Assembly (NCBI GenBank): GCA_964626565.1 | Contig: CAZVFX010000021.1 | Coordinates: 1-64,000 of the forward strand | DNA from: CAZVFX01 sp964626565 | Lineage (GTDB): Bacteria; Myxococcota_A; UBA9042; CAIXZC01 | Direction of reading: 5' to 3' | DNA: 64,000 bases | In this document: positions 45,060 to 55,998 of the stretch, one piece after another | Layout: each line of letters opens with the position of its first letter | Numbering within the stretch: position 1 is the stretch's first letter | Position numbers and translations under genes: made by a program | Notes under the pieces: model-generated | What the model saw: only the letters and a program-made list of their open reading frames with translations | Databases searched by the model: none | Told to the model about the DNA's origin: nothing

Positions 45060-48000
45060 ATGTACAGGTTCGTACTGTTGCTGACGATTCTGGGACTCGC
45101 GGTTGTTGCCTGCGGTAGTGAAACCTCAAAACCGGAGCCGGGACCCGACCAGTTGGACGCGGAGGAGAGGGAGGCCGAGGTGACGCCCCCGGAGTGCGAG
45201 GCGGACGATGACTGTGTCGCGCACGCAGGCAACGAGTGCATGCGCGGCATCTGCAAGGTGGGCGGAGTGTGCGAATACGAGGGGGACCCGGGCACAATGT
45301 GCGACGATGACGACCCCTGCACCATAAACGACCAGTGCGATACCAAAGGGGCCTGTGGCGGCCAGACCAAGGACTGCGACGACCTCAACCCCTGCACGGA
45401 CGGAGCTTGCGACCCGGGGACGGGGGGCTGCGTCTATACACCGAACACCGAACCCTGCGACGACGGCAATCCTTGTACCACCGACGATACGTGCAAGGAG
45501 AGCACCTGCACCGGCGGCAAGCTCAAGGACTGTGCCACCGAAGACCCGGACCCCGATGATTGCGTGGTCTTCTCGTGCGATCCGGCAAACGGACAGTGCG
45601 CGGTGGAAGAATCTCTCCCTGACGAGGCCCCCTGCAAAGATGGCAACGGCTGCACGGTCGACGACTATTGCGAGGACGGGGTGTGCAAGACAGGTGAGGA
45701 GAAAGAGTGCGTACCCTACAACGACTGCGTCCCGACCAAGTGCCTGCCCGGCACCAAGGAAGACGAATTCACCTGCCAGATGGAGCCCTTTGACGAAGGC
45801 ACTCTGTGCGACGACGGCAACCTGTGCACCACTGCGGACGCCTGCGTCATTCCACCCAACAAGACCTATCCGGAGTGCAAGGGCGAACCTCTCAACTGCG
45901 ATGACGAGAACTCCTGCACTTCGGACTCTTGTGATAAGGACGAGGGGTGCAAGAATCAGCCTTTCAGCGGCGGTGCCTGCTTCCTGCCGCCCAGTTTCTG
46001 CGGCGCCAAGGGAGTGTGTGACCAGGGCCAGTGCAATTCCGACAACGTGGTGGTTTGCGATGACGGGATTGCGTGCACGGTCGACTCCTGCGAGGGCGAC
46101 GAAACCTGCCTGCACGAACCCGACCACTCGGTGTGCGACGACAGTCAGTTCTGCAACGGACAGGAGCAGTGCGAAGCAGAAGGCGGCTGTGCGCCGGCGG
46201 AGGCTCCAGTCGTGGATGACGGTGTGGCCTGCACCATCGACTCGTGCGATGAAGAAAACGACCTGATTGTCCACCTGCCCGACGACACGCTGTGCGACGA
46301 TGCCGATGTTTGCACCGGAATCGAGTCGTGCGATGTCGAGCTGGGCTGCCTGGAAGGAGCTGCCCTGGACTGCGACGATCAAGTGCCATGCACCATCGAC
46401 ACCTGCGACCCGGTTGACGGTTGCGACAGCACCCCGGACCAGGACGCGTGCGACGACATGGTAGGCTGCACCATCGATTCGTGTGACGAAGCACTCGGCT
46501 GCCTCCACGAGATTGACGACGCGTTTTGTGATGACGGTATCGATTGCACCGAGACCATGTGCAGCGAGCAGGCCGGCTGCCTCATCGACCCGGACAACAC
46601 GCTCTGCGACGACAATATCGACTGCACTTCCGATTCGTGCTCGCCCGACGAGGATTGCCTCCACTATCCCCTCGACGCTTTATGCGACGACGAAAACCCG
46701 TGCACCGCGGACAGTTGTGAGGAAGGGATCGGATGCGTCCACGTCTTCTTCGACGGCAGCGACGAAACGGTGACCTGCTGCGATGCCAACGAGGTGTGCG
46801 AGGACGCTGACGTATGCACCCTCAACCTGTGCGACCTCGACCTCTTCCACTGCCTTCCCCCGGCTCCGGCCGACGACGTGCCCTGCGACGATGGCAACGA
46901 ATGCACCGGCCCGGATGCGTGCGCGGGCGGGTGGTGCATCGGCCAGGGTATCGACTGCGCGGATGAATGGCCGTGCACCGTCGACGACTGCGACCCCGAC
47001 GTCGGCTGCCTCCACAACATAGACCACTCAATCTGCAACGACGACATCGACTGCACCGACGACGTCTGCCCCGGCGCCGGGCCGTGCACCAACGAAATCC
47101 AGGACGGCATCTGCTTGATCGACGGTGCGTGTTACGCGCAGGGACAGACCGTTGACGGCAACACCTGCCTCTCATGCCAGCCGGCCGCAGACAACATCGG
47201 CTGGACCGCAGCGGATTTCGAAACGTGCGACGACGGCGACGCATTCACCACCGACGACCAGTGCGAAGCCGGCGAGTGCGCGGGTCTTCCCGACCCGGAC
47301 CAGGACGAGGTGGCCAACGAAGGCTATCTCCAGAGCTGCACCGGCGGGGACACTGAAGCCTGCAACGACAACTGCCCGGAGATTCCCAATGCCGATCAGG
47401 CTGATCAGGACGGCAACGGCGTGGGCGACGCTTGCGACGGCCAGAGTCTGCAACTCGACCTCTACGAGCCTTGCGCAGCCATCTCGCCACCATTCGCCAA
47501 CGGCTTCTGCACACCGGGTGCGGCTGCCTACGTTGACCATTCGTCTACCTGGCGCCGCACCGCAGAACCGTTCCAATTGCCGCTGGTGAACGGCTTCATC
47601 GACGACTCGGCGGCGGGGTATTGGAAACTTGACGGCAGCGCTGACGACCACTCCCTGCACGAGAATCACGGAACTGTGAACGCCGCGGCCCCTACTCAGG
47701 GAGCATTCGGCGATGACGACGGCGCGTTTCAGTTCAGCGACCCTTCCTACGTCGACCTGGGCAAGCCCGACAAACTTCGCATCACCGGGGCCATGACGGT
47801 GGCCGCCTGGTTCAACGCGGATTCGGCAGCCTTGGCGGGGCACCCGTCAATCGTCTCACGCACCGGAAGGGACGTTCATCAGAACTACAGTTGGGCGCTC
47901 ATTCTCTACGAGGGAGTGCCCCGGGCGTGGGTTTCCCAGAACGGAAACTCTGCCACCTGGGTGGATGGAACCGACCCGGTGGCTCCGGGAGACTGGCATC

Positions 48001-50231
48001 ACGTGGCTATGTCCTTCGAGCCCGGGACAGCCATGACCCTGTATCTGGACGGCCAGATTGTGGCGCAGCAGACCTCCGGCGTGCCGACGGCTATCAACGA
48101 CCCCGAATCGGTGGACATCTATATCGGCGCAAGCTGGTACGAAGGCAACGCCCCCAGTTCCGTGTTTTCCGGGGCCGTCGATGAAGTGCTCGTCTTTTCC
48201 CGGGTTGTGTCCCCATACGAGATTTCGTCCTACTATCGATCTTTCAGTCCATACGGCTACGCTCTGCTACCCGGGGCTCAGGCCGACTTGGACGACGTAA
48301 CGGTGGCCGACGAAGACGGCGTGGAGACGGTGCACGAGCTCCTCGGCCCCCATCCCCATTCCGACACTCTGTGCCCCCTGGCCGAGGACGACGGCACCTG
48401 GGCCGGCCGAGACGACCTGTGCGGTGCGGCTGCTCACTGGCGACTCGACGGCGACGCAGTTGACGTTCTCGGAGTGGCCAACGGCGTCAACCATGGCGCC
48501 ACGGTTACAGCGGGCCGTTTCGGCGACAAGGGGGGAGCGATGCAGTTTGACGGTACCTCCTACATCGAGTCGGGGCTGGTCTTCCCTTCCGACCAGAACC
48601 AGTCCTTCACCATCGAGGTCTTCGCCTTGTGCGAGGAGGGTGGCGGCGACATCCTTTCCTTTGAGCATAACAGCCCCTACGGCGAGGTGCGCCTGAAGCT
48701 CGACTATGCTGCCGGCGACGGCCTCTACGGAACGGTGCGCGGAGACAACAACTCCGGCATCGTGCTGAAGTACAAGGGACACGAACTGTGCGACGGCAAC
48801 TGGCATCATCTGGCCCACAGGTACGACGCGGACAAGGGGCAAGTAGCGCTGTTTGCCGATGGAGTTCTGGTGGCGGAAACCGCGTTCAAAGCGACCGCTG
48901 GACTTAACGGCGCGGGGCTCCAACCGTTTATCGGCGCGCTGAACAAAGAAGACGGCACGCCCATTGTGCACTTCCATGGAAAACTCGACGAGTTGCTGGT
49001 CCACGCTGTGGCCAAGTCCGACGACTACCTTGCCCGCCGGGCACAGCCCGGGCTGCCATCGGTGCGGTTCCTGGTTGACACCGAAACAGAAAGCGGCGGT
49101 GCCGGCACATACGCGTACACGGACCACAGCTTGCAGTGGGGGGATCAGGAGGCAACCCATCAAGCGCCCGTAGTCGCAGACGCCGACGGCCTGAACGGCG
49201 GTGAGGCCTGCGTCGGTCTCCTGTCTCCCTGCAACGGATATGCCGGCTGGTGGCGGCTCAACGAGGGCGGCGGCGAAACTGCCGTAGACTCGAGTACCGT
49301 ACGAAACCACGGTTCTGTCTCCGGCGCCCCCCTCTGGTCCGCCGGACCCGATGGCCCCGCGATGGCATTCGATGGCAACGATGACAAGGTGGTGGTCCAG
49401 GACCACGCCCTCCTCAACCTGGCCCCGTTCACCGTGGAGGCTCTAACCTACGCCGCGGACTACGGCGCCGGCGGCGGCGTGGCATCCAAGGCCAGCATTC
49501 CAGGCGGCCAGCACGTGTACGGCTTCCGCCTCTACACCGCGGGGGGCACCCAGTTCGTCTTTCAGGTGGGCAACTGGGACTACTGGCAGGCGTCAGGTTA
49601 CCCGGAGGTTGAAGAATTCACCTGGCGCGCCCTGGCGGGCCGCCTGACCGAGGACAACGGCCAGATGGAGATGTGGTTCGACAACGGAATGCTGGCCGAA
49701 CAGGCCTTCCCCACCGACTACCAGGGAGCGGACGTTCCTCTCCAAATCGGATGGGATAACAATGCAGGGTACTGGGCGGGAAACATCGCGGACGTCCGTG
49801 TAATGAATCGGGCCCTGACCGCGGACGAGATGCTCCACCACCCCCTTACCCGGGCAGCCGGCCTCGTCTATCATTGCGTCCCCGATTGCTGGGACAAGCA
49901 GTGCGGCACTGACGGTTGCAACGGCTCGTGCGGGGAATGCGGAGAGGGTGAATATTGCTCGCTGTTCCAGTGCCTGCCAGAGGGCGTCGGGGAGTGGTTC
50001 GCGGGCGGCTGGGGCGGGTGCAGCAACGGTTGCGGCAACGGCACGCAAACCAGGGTTGTTGAGTGCCGCAACGTCAACGACGAGTTGGTGGCGGAAGAGT
50101 GGTGCGAGGGTGCGAAACCCGCCGATTCCCAGGGCTGCACCGGCACGAGCGGGTGCGTGTGGCCCTGTGGGGACGGAGAGTGTGATCAGTGGCTGGGGGA
50201 GTCGCCCCAGAGTTGTCCGGTGGATTGTTAG
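45060..50231 (+). CDS. Giant LamG lipoprotein with Cys repeats and TSP1-like end (paralog A)
   Basis: A 1723-residue lipoprotein (lipobox LAVVAC, Cys18; SD GGAG nine bases upstream). Residues about 40-750 are Cys-rich repeats of the CDDGNxCTxDxC type, ending in a TSP3-like unit (NADQADQDGNGVGDACDG). Three LamG/concanavalin-like domains follow at about 840-1060, 1120-1330 and 1390-1595, each with the AGYWKLDG/AHWRLDG/GWWRL opening and a DGTSYIESG- or DGNDDKVVV-like strand. The end has a Cys knot-like segment, a thrombospondin type 1-like motif (GGWGGCSNGCGNGTQTRVVE) and a final CGDGECDQWLGESPQSC unit. Expected to bind surface glycans or proteins. It precedes its paralog by ten bases. Confidence 0.88.
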   Translation: MYRFVLLLTILGLAVVACGSETSKPEPGPDQLDAEEREAEVTPPECEADDDCVAHAGNECMRGICKVGGVCEYEGDPGTMCDDDDPCTINDQCDTKGACGGQTKDCDDLNPCTDGACDPGTGGCVYTPNTEPCDDGNPCTTDDTCKESTCTGGKLKDCATEDPDPDDCVVFSCDPANGQCAVEESLPDEAPCKDGNGCTVDDYCEDGVCKTGEEKECVPYNDCVPTKCLPGTKEDEFTCQMEPFDEGTLCDDGNLCTTADACVIPPNKTYPECKGEPLNCDDENSCTSDSCDKDEGCKNQPFSGGACFLPPSFCGAKGVCDQGQCNSDNVVVCDDGIACTVDSCEGDETCLHEPDHSVCDDSQFCNGQEQCEAEGGCAPAEAPVVDDGVACTIDSCDEENDLIVHLPDDTLCDDADVCTGIESCDVELGCLEGAALDCDDQVPCTIDTCDPVDGCDSTPDQDACDDMVGCTIDSCDEALGCLHEIDDAFCDDGIDCTETMCSEQAGCLIDPDNTLCDDNIDCTSDSCSPDEDCLHYPLDALCDDENPCTADSCEEGIGCVHVFFDGSDETVTCCDANEVCEDADVCTLNLCDLDLFHCLPPAPADDVPCDDGNECTGPDACAGGWCIGQGIDCADEWPCTVDDCDPDVGCLHNIDHSICNDDIDCTDDVCPGAGPCTNEIQDGICLIDGACYAQGQTVDGNTCLSCQPAADNIGWTAADFETCDDGDAFTTDDQCEAGECAGLPDPDQDEVANEGYLQSCTGGDTEACNDNCPEIPNADQADQDGNGVGDACDGQSLQLDLYEPCAAISPPFANGFCTPGAAAYVDHSSTWRRTAEPFQLPLVNGFIDDSAAGYWKLDGSADDHSLHENHGTVNAAAPTQGAFGDDDGAFQFSDPSYVDLGKPDKLRITGAMTVAAWFNADSAALAGHPSIVSRTGRDVHQNYSWALILYEGVPRAWVSQNGNSATWVDGTDPVAPGDWHHVAMSFEPGTAMTLYLDGQIVAQQTSGVPTAINDPESVDIYIGASWYEGNAPSSVFSGAVDEVLVFSRVVSPYEISSYYRSFSPYGYALLPGAQADLDDVTVADEDGVETVHELLGPHPHSDTLCPLAEDDGTWAGRDDLCGAAAHWRLDGDAVDVLGVANGVNHGATVTAGRFGDKGGAMQFDGTSYIESGLVFPSDQNQSFTIEVFALCEEGGGDILSFEHNSPYGEVRLKLDYAAGDGLYGTVRGDNNSGIVLKYKGHELCDGNWHHLAHRYDADKGQVALFADGVLVAETAFKATAGLNGAGLQPFIGALNKEDGTPIVHFHGKLDELLVHAVAKSDDYLARRAQPGLPSVRFLVDTETESGGAGTYAYTDHSLQWGDQEATHQAPVVADADGLNGGEACVGLLSPCNGYAGWWRLNEGGGETAVDSSTVRNHGSVSGAPLWSAGPDGPAMAFDGNDDKVVVQDHALLNLAPFTVEALTYAADYGAGGGVASKASIPGGQHVYGFRLYTAGGTQFVFQVGNWDYWQASGYPEVEEFTWRALAGRLTEDNGQMEMWFDNGMLAEQAFPTDYQGADVPLQIGWDNNAGYWAGNIADVRVMNRALTADEMLHHPLTRAAGLVYHCVPDCWDKQCGTDGCNGSCGECGEGEYCSLFQCLPEGVGEWFAGGWGGCSNGCGNGTQTRVVECRNVNDELVAEEWCEGAKPADSQGCTGTSGCVWPCGDGECDQWLGESPQSCPVDC

Positions 50232-50241
50232 GGGTGTAAGC

Positions 50242-53200
50242 ATGAAAGACTGTAGATGGAACGCGGTGAGAGTGGTCTGGGGGCTGGTGCTGGTGCTGGG
50301 GGCCTGCGGAAGTGATCCGGAGGCGGTGCAGGGGGACCTGGGTGAGGCGGACGATATTCAGACTGCCGAGATCGATTTCGGGTGCTCAACCGACTCGCAG
50401 TGCAACGATTTCAACCCGTGCACCAAGGATCTGTGTAAAGCAGACGGAACGTGCGACTACACCGCGCTGGTTGCTGTGGCGTGCGACGACGGCAATGCGT
50501 GCACCGAAGGTGACGTTTGCAGCGCCGACGGTTTATGCCTGGGCGCGACCAACGTCGAATGCGACGACGGGAACCCCTGCACCAACGAGAGCTGCGACGC
50601 GGAGGCAGGCTGCCAACACGAAGGCGTGACCAAGGACGTGGAGTGCGATGGCAGCCTGTGCACCACCGGCGACCGATGCGAGGAAGGAACCTGCGCAGGC
50701 GGCGAGACGGTCGCATGCAACGACTCCAACCCGGACGACTGCATCTTCGCAACCTGCAACAACGAAAGTGGCGAGTGCGACGTAATGCATAACGAGGCGG
50801 AAGGCTACCCCTGCAAGGATGGAAACGCGTGCACCGACAGTGACCAGTGCGATGATTCCGGGATCTGTGTCGCCGGTCCTGAGCACGTTTGCGAGGCGCA
50901 ACACCCGTGCAAAAAGGCGTGGTGCAACGACACCGCCAAAGAGGGCACAAACCCCTGCGTTCTGGAGTGGAAACAGGAAGGGGTGGGCTGCAATGACGGG
51001 GACTCCTGCACCAGCGACGACATGTGTAAGCCCTCTGACGACGATTCGCTGCAATGCCTCGGGGACGCCATCACCTGCGATGACGGTAATTCCTGCACTA
51101 CCAACTCCTGCGACGAACTGGACGGTTGCCAGTACCTCCCGCTGGCAGATGGGACCCTGTGCGACCTCCCCCCGGAGTTTTGCGGCGAGCAGGGCTCCTG
51201 CCTGGAGGGTGTGTGCGGGGCAGAAGGGGTGAAGGTGTGCGACGACGGATTTGCCTGCACCGTGGACACATGCCTCGAAGGAGGAGTCTGCCAGCATGAG
51301 CCTGACGACTCCGCCTGCGACGACGGGCAGTTCTGCAACGGTCCGGAATCGTGCAGCGACGCAGCCGGTTGTCTGGCAGGAACGCCTCCGGATCTCAGCG
51401 ACGGGGTAGCTTGCACGGTGGACAGCTGCGATGAGGGGACAGACCTTGTGGTTCACATGCCCCAGGATTCGTCGTGCGACGACGATCTATTCTGCAACGG
51501 AGCCGAAATCTGCAGCGCAGATACCGGATGTCTCGCAGGAGTTCCTCCGGCACTTGGCGACCAGGTTGATTGCACCGTTGACGCGTGTGATGAGGAAGCC
51601 GATGCGGTGGTTCACCTACCCGACGATGACGCTTGCTCCGACAACGATGTCTGCTCCGGTTCGGAAACCTGCGACGCCCTTGCCGGATGCCAGCCCGGAC
51701 AACCTCTCGATTGCAACGACCAGGTTACATGCACCAATGATTCATGCGACCCCGTGGCAGGATGCTCCAACCTGCCTGAAGGCACCGTATGCGACGACCA
51801 GGTTCCGTGCACTGCGGACGTATGCGATCCGATTGAAGGCTGCTCCAACGAACCCGACGACACCCTTTGCGACGATGGGGTGGAATGCACCGTTGATTTC
51901 TGCAACCTGGTGCAAGGGTGCAAGCACGAACCCTACCACTCGCTGTGTGAAGACGACATCTTCTGCACCATCGACGTTTGCCATCCGGTGGACGATTGCC
52001 AGGGCTGGCCTGACCCCACCTTGTGTAATGACGGCATAGAATGCACCGTTGACAGTTGCATTCCCGGAGAAGGTTGCCAGCATACCCCGGACGACGATCA
52101 ATGCGACGACGCCAACATCTGCACGTCCGACTCCTGCTCGGTTATCGGCTGCCTCCACGACTACGAAGCCGGCGGCGAAGGCCAGACCACCTGCTGCGAC
52201 GGTGACGACGCCTGCGATGACGAAAATGTCTGTACCAGCACCCTCTGCGACCTCGAGCTCTTCCAATGCTTGCCCCCGACACCGGCAGACGACGAGCCGT
52301 GCGACGACGGCAACGCTTGCACCGGCCCGGACGCGTGCGCGGGCGGGTGGTGCATCGGCCAGGGTATCGATTGTGCAGACGAGTGGCCGTGCACCATCGA
52401 CGACTGCGACCCCGATGTGGGCTGCCTGCACAGCATCGATCACTCGGTGTGCAACGACGACATCGACTGCACCGATGACATCTGCCCCGGAGCAGGGCCG
52501 TGCAGCAACACCCTCCAGGAGGACATCTGCCTCATAGAGGGCATCTGCTACGACCAGGGACAGACCTCCCCGGACAACATCTGTTTCGTGTGTGATTGGG
52601 GCCAAGAAACCACCGATTGGTCCCACGCTGACCTCGAACCGTGCGACGACGATGACCCACTGACCACCGACGATTTCTGTGAGGCCGGCGCCTGCATCGG
52701 CCTCCCCGACCCGGATCAAGACGAAGTGGCCACTGAAGGCTATCTCGAACCGTGCGCTGAAGGCGCAACGGAAACGTGCAACGACAACTGCCCCGACATT
52801 CCCAACCCGGACCAGGCCGACGCAGACGGCAACGGTGTGGGCGACGCCTGCGACGGGCCGAGTATAGTACTCGACCTGTACGAGCCGTGTGGGGAGATCT
52901 CTCCTGCGTTGGCTGGCGGGCAATGCACTCCGGGAGAAGCCGCCTACGATGATCACTCTTCGAGTTGGCGCCGCGCGGACGAGCCGTTTATGGTGCCGCT
53001 GGTCAACGGCATCCTTGACCACTCGGTTCTGGGCTACTGGCGATTGGATCAGGGTACGGCGGAAGATCTGTCTGCCAACGGTCACGACGGAACCGCACTG
53101 GGGGCTCCGCAATCGGCTCCGGGAGCGTTTGGGACTCCCGACAAGGCCGCGGCTTTCGACGGCGTTTCCGACGGCTTCGAGATAACCGGAGCCGAACAGC

Positions 53201-55998
53201 TGGGCGTCGGGCTTGAACGCCTCACGGTCATGGCCTGGGTTTACCCCACAGAGGCCATGACGTCTGCGTTCATCGTGGAAAAGGAGCACACCCAGAACAA
53301 CGACGCCTCCTATTGGCTTTCGTTCTACACTACCAACGACGTCAGCTATTTCGGAGGCGGCATCAAGACAGCGGGCTCAGGTGGAGTCAGTGCGGTCTAC
53401 GGCGGAGCCCCGCTGAACCAGTGGAGCCATGTGGCTGCAGTGTACGACGGCTCTGCTGTCGCTCTCTTTGTGAACGGGGTTCTAAGAGACCGAAAGCCGG
53501 TCTCCGGAGCAACGTTTGCGGGCGGCACCTTGAAGAACATGTCCATCGGCTATCGCAACCACGCCAACGGACCCAGCTTCTACTTCGCCGGGAGCATCGA
53601 CGAAGTGCTGCTCTTCTCCCGAGCCCTTTCTCCCTTCGAAATCTCTTCGTACTACGAATCCAGGCAACCCTACGCCTACGCCCTCGTACCCGAGGCACAA
53701 CCCGACTTTGACGACCTGGCGGTACGGGAGATACCGGCACAAGGTGTGTCACAAATCATTTCCCATGAACTGCTGGGCCCGAGGACACACTCCGACTCTC
53801 CGTGCCCCATGGACGAAGACGACGGCACCTGGGCGGCGCGGGACGATTTGTGCGGCGTGGAAGCGTGGTGGCGCCTTGACGGCGATGGCGCAGACAGCGG
53901 GGAAGGCGGCTTCGACGCGGTGGTCAACGACGCCACTCCGGACGCAGGCCGACTGGGTGATGCCGCCGGAGCGCTGGCATTCGACGGCAACGATTACGTC
54001 CAGCCGCCTTACGTCCTGACCCTGGGTCCCGACGACCCGGTGACCATCGAAATGTGGGCGCGGGTGGAGCCGGGGACCAAGACCTGCTTGTGCGGATTCG
54101 AAACTACAGGCGGGGAGGAGATCTGGATCTACGTGGCGCCGGGAAACACCGTCTTTGCGTTCCGGGACGACGGCTGGAACTCGGCCTCGATTTCAGCCCC
54201 GCTGGACTATTCCGACGGACGCTGGCATCACTTCGCGGGCGTCAGAGACGTCGAATCGGACACCGTCAACCTGTACGTGGACGGTGTAAGAATCGCCAAC
54301 GGACCCGACACCACTACCACCAGCATCAACGCGGCCAGCCAGCGCTGGTTCGGCATCGGCATGCGCAACCACTCCACCCAGAGTGCGGAAAAATGGGCCT
54401 ACCTGAATGGGTCCCTGGATGAGGTACTCGTCCACCGTGTAGCCAAGACTCCGGATTATCTCTACCGGCGGGCCAACCCGGGCCTGCCCACAATGCAATT
54501 CCTGGTTGACACCGAAACTGCGCCGGAAGGGGATGCCGGCACGTATCCGTTCAAGGGCTATTCCCTGCAGTGGGGCGATGCAGACGCCAGCTACTCCCCC
54601 CCTCTCGTCGAAGACGAGTACGGACTGAACGGGGGACAGACCTGCGTCGGCCTGCTCTCTCCTTGCGCTGGTTACGCAGGCTGGTGGCGGTTCAATTCCG
54701 GGTCCGGCGACCTGGCCATTGATGCATCCGTTGCCCGGAATCACGGGACTCTGGCGGGCTCACCTCAGTGGGCCCCGTCGCTGGAGAACGTGGGGCTCTG
54801 GTTCAATGGTGCGGACAGCTTTGTGCAGATTCCGCACCATCCTCTCTACAATGTCGAGCAATTCACCGCCGAGGCGGCTGTCAATCCGGAGGATTTCACC
54901 ACCGCGGATCACGCAGTATTCAACAAGGGCGGAGGTTCCGGCGCATTCCGGGTGGAAATCAGCAACTCCGATGTCGGGTACGTGTATTTCGACGCAGGTT
55001 CACACCTGGAGAGCAGCGGCCCGCTGGAACTGGAGTTATGGTCTGTCCTCTCTGCTTTGTCGTCAATCGCTACCCAACAGATCCTGGTGAACTATCTTTC
55101 CGACGTGGAAACCCCGGGTCCGAATCCGGGGCAGAATGAAGGCCCCCTCTACATCGGCTCCCACGGCAACTACGGCTACTTCGAAGGGGTGATCGACTCG
55201 GTTCGGCTCATGGGGCGTGCGCTGACCTCCGATGAGTTTCTACACCACCCACTCGCAAAGGCCTGGGAACTGCCCTACACCTGTGTGCCGCAATGCGCGG
55301 GCCTGGAGTGCGGCGACGACGGATGTGACAGCGTCTGCGGGGAATGCGGCGACGGTGAAGATTGTTCGAACGGCCAATGCGTCACTCCGGCCGATTACCA
55401 AGACAACGGAGAAGAAGCGCTGGACGGCAGCAGCCCCAACGCGGGTGACGACGTTTCCAACGGCGGCTGGTCGGCCAACAACGGCCCGGCAGAAAACGTC
55501 CACTACACCGATGGGGCTGCCCACAGCGGGGACATGTCGATCAGCAGCTATGGGAACAACGGCGCCGGCGCTCATTTCGATATTGAACCTTCGATACAGT
55601 CATTCCAGGCGGAGATCTGGTACCAGACCGCGTCCACTTCCGGCGCAGACAAATTCGTAGTTACCGGGCCGGGAAGCTACGTCGGCATCCTGACCCAGGG
55701 TTTCTGCGGCTCGAGCGGTCCGTTCATGTACAAGTATGAAGACCCGTCGGGAGCCTCATCCTCCCTCGTCCCCATCCCCGGCGCCCCCTCGTACCAGTCG
55801 GGGGTCTGGTATCACTTCACAATCATCGTCGACGGCCTGGACGTCACCTTCACCGTCACCGACGGCAACACCACCGGCACCGCCGAAATCTCCATGGCCC
55901 AACTCCCTTCCTTCAACGAGGTCCGTTTTACCTTAGACTGCTGCGGCGGCTGCTCGCACACCGCATATTGGGATGATTTCTCCCTGGCAGGGCAGTAG
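50242..55998 (+). CDS. Giant LamG lipoprotein with Cys repeats and jelly-roll end (paralog B)
   Basis: A 1918-residue lipoprotein. ATG 50242 is ten bases after the previous stop with GGGG-type SD; it gives lipobox LGAC (Cys22), unlike earlier in-frame starts. The layout mirrors paralog A through about residue 1715: Cys repeats, TSP3-like unit, three LamG domains and a short Cys segment. The C-terminus then differs: instead of the TSP1-like tail it has about 200 residues of beta sandwich (VHYTDGAAHSGDMSISSYG, FQAEIWYQTAST, VRFTLDCCGGCSHTAYWDDF). Middle Cys repeats are nearly identical to those of paralog A. Probably cotranscribed with it and specialised by head exchange. Confidence 0.88.
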   Translation: MKDCRWNAVRVVWGLVLVLGACGSDPEAVQGDLGEADDIQTAEIDFGCSTDSQCNDFNPCTKDLCKADGTCDYTALVAVACDDGNACTEGDVCSADGLCLGATNVECDDGNPCTNESCDAEAGCQHEGVTKDVECDGSLCTTGDRCEEGTCAGGETVACNDSNPDDCIFATCNNESGECDVMHNEAEGYPCKDGNACTDSDQCDDSGICVAGPEHVCEAQHPCKKAWCNDTAKEGTNPCVLEWKQEGVGCNDGDSCTSDDMCKPSDDDSLQCLGDAITCDDGNSCTTNSCDELDGCQYLPLADGTLCDLPPEFCGEQGSCLEGVCGAEGVKVCDDGFACTVDTCLEGGVCQHEPDDSACDDGQFCNGPESCSDAAGCLAGTPPDLSDGVACTVDSCDEGTDLVVHMPQDSSCDDDLFCNGAEICSADTGCLAGVPPALGDQVDCTVDACDEEADAVVHLPDDDACSDNDVCSGSETCDALAGCQPGQPLDCNDQVTCTNDSCDPVAGCSNLPEGTVCDDQVPCTADVCDPIEGCSNEPDDTLCDDGVECTVDFCNLVQGCKHEPYHSLCEDDIFCTIDVCHPVDDCQGWPDPTLCNDGIECTVDSCIPGEGCQHTPDDDQCDDANICTSDSCSVIGCLHDYEAGGEGQTTCCDGDDACDDENVCTSTLCDLELFQCLPPTPADDEPCDDGNACTGPDACAGGWCIGQGIDCADEWPCTIDDCDPDVGCLHSIDHSVCNDDIDCTDDICPGAGPCSNTLQEDICLIEGICYDQGQTSPDNICFVCDWGQETTDWSHADLEPCDDDDPLTTDDFCEAGACIGLPDPDQDEVATEGYLEPCAEGATETCNDNCPDIPNPDQADADGNGVGDACDGPSIVLDLYEPCGEISPALAGGQCTPGEAAYDDHSSSWRRADEPFMVPLVNGILDHSVLGYWRLDQGTAEDLSANGHDGTALGAPQSAPGAFGTPDKAAAFDGVSDGFEITGAEQLGVGLERLTVMAWVYPTEAMTSAFIVEKEHTQNNDASYWLSFYTTNDVSYFGGGIKTAGSGGVSAVYGGAPLNQWSHVAAVYDGSAVALFVNGVLRDRKPVSGATFAGGTLKNMSIGYRNHANGPSFYFAGSIDEVLLFSRALSPFEISSYYESRQPYAYALVPEAQPDFDDLAVREIPAQGVSQIISHELLGPRTHSDSPCPMDEDDGTWAARDDLCGVEAWWRLDGDGADSGEGGFDAVVNDATPDAGRLGDAAGALAFDGNDYVQPPYVLTLGPDDPVTIEMWARVEPGTKTCLCGFETTGGEEIWIYVAPGNTVFAFRDDGWNSASISAPLDYSDGRWHHFAGVRDVESDTVNLYVDGVRIANGPDTTTTSINAASQRWFGIGMRNHSTQSAEKWAYLNGSLDEVLVHRVAKTPDYLYRRANPGLPTMQFLVDTETAPEGDAGTYPFKGYSLQWGDADASYSPPLVEDEYGLNGGQTCVGLLSPCAGYAGWWRFNSGSGDLAIDASVARNHGTLAGSPQWAPSLENVGLWFNGADSFVQIPHHPLYNVEQFTAEAAVNPEDFTTADHAVFNKGGGSGAFRVEISNSDVGYVYFDAGSHLESSGPLELELWSVLSALSSIATQQILVNYLSDVETPGPNPGQNEGPLYIGSHGNYGYFEGVIDSVRLMGRALTSDEFLHHPLAKAWELPYTCVPQCAGLECGDDGCDSVCGECGDGEDCSNGQCVTPADYQDNGEEALDGSSPNAGDDVSNGGWSANNGPAENVHYTDGAAHSGDMSISSYGNNGAGAHFDIEPSIQSFQAEIWYQTASTSGADKFVVTGPGSYVGILTQGFCGSSGPFMYKYEDPSGASSSLVPIPGAPSYQSGVWYHFTIIVDGLDVTFTVTDGNTTGTAEISMAQLPSFNEVRFTLDCCGGCSHTAYWDDFSLAGQ

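Noticed and set aside
45126..46664. 512-codon open frame on the minus strand inside the first LamG gene
   Set aside because: Shadow of the Cys-rich CDDGN repeats; low-complexity Val/Ala-rich product without motifs.
49948..50241. N-terminal extension of the second LamG gene into the first
   Set aside because: Would overlap the paralog by almost 300 bases in another frame; ATG 50242 has a spaced SD and a lipoprotein signal.
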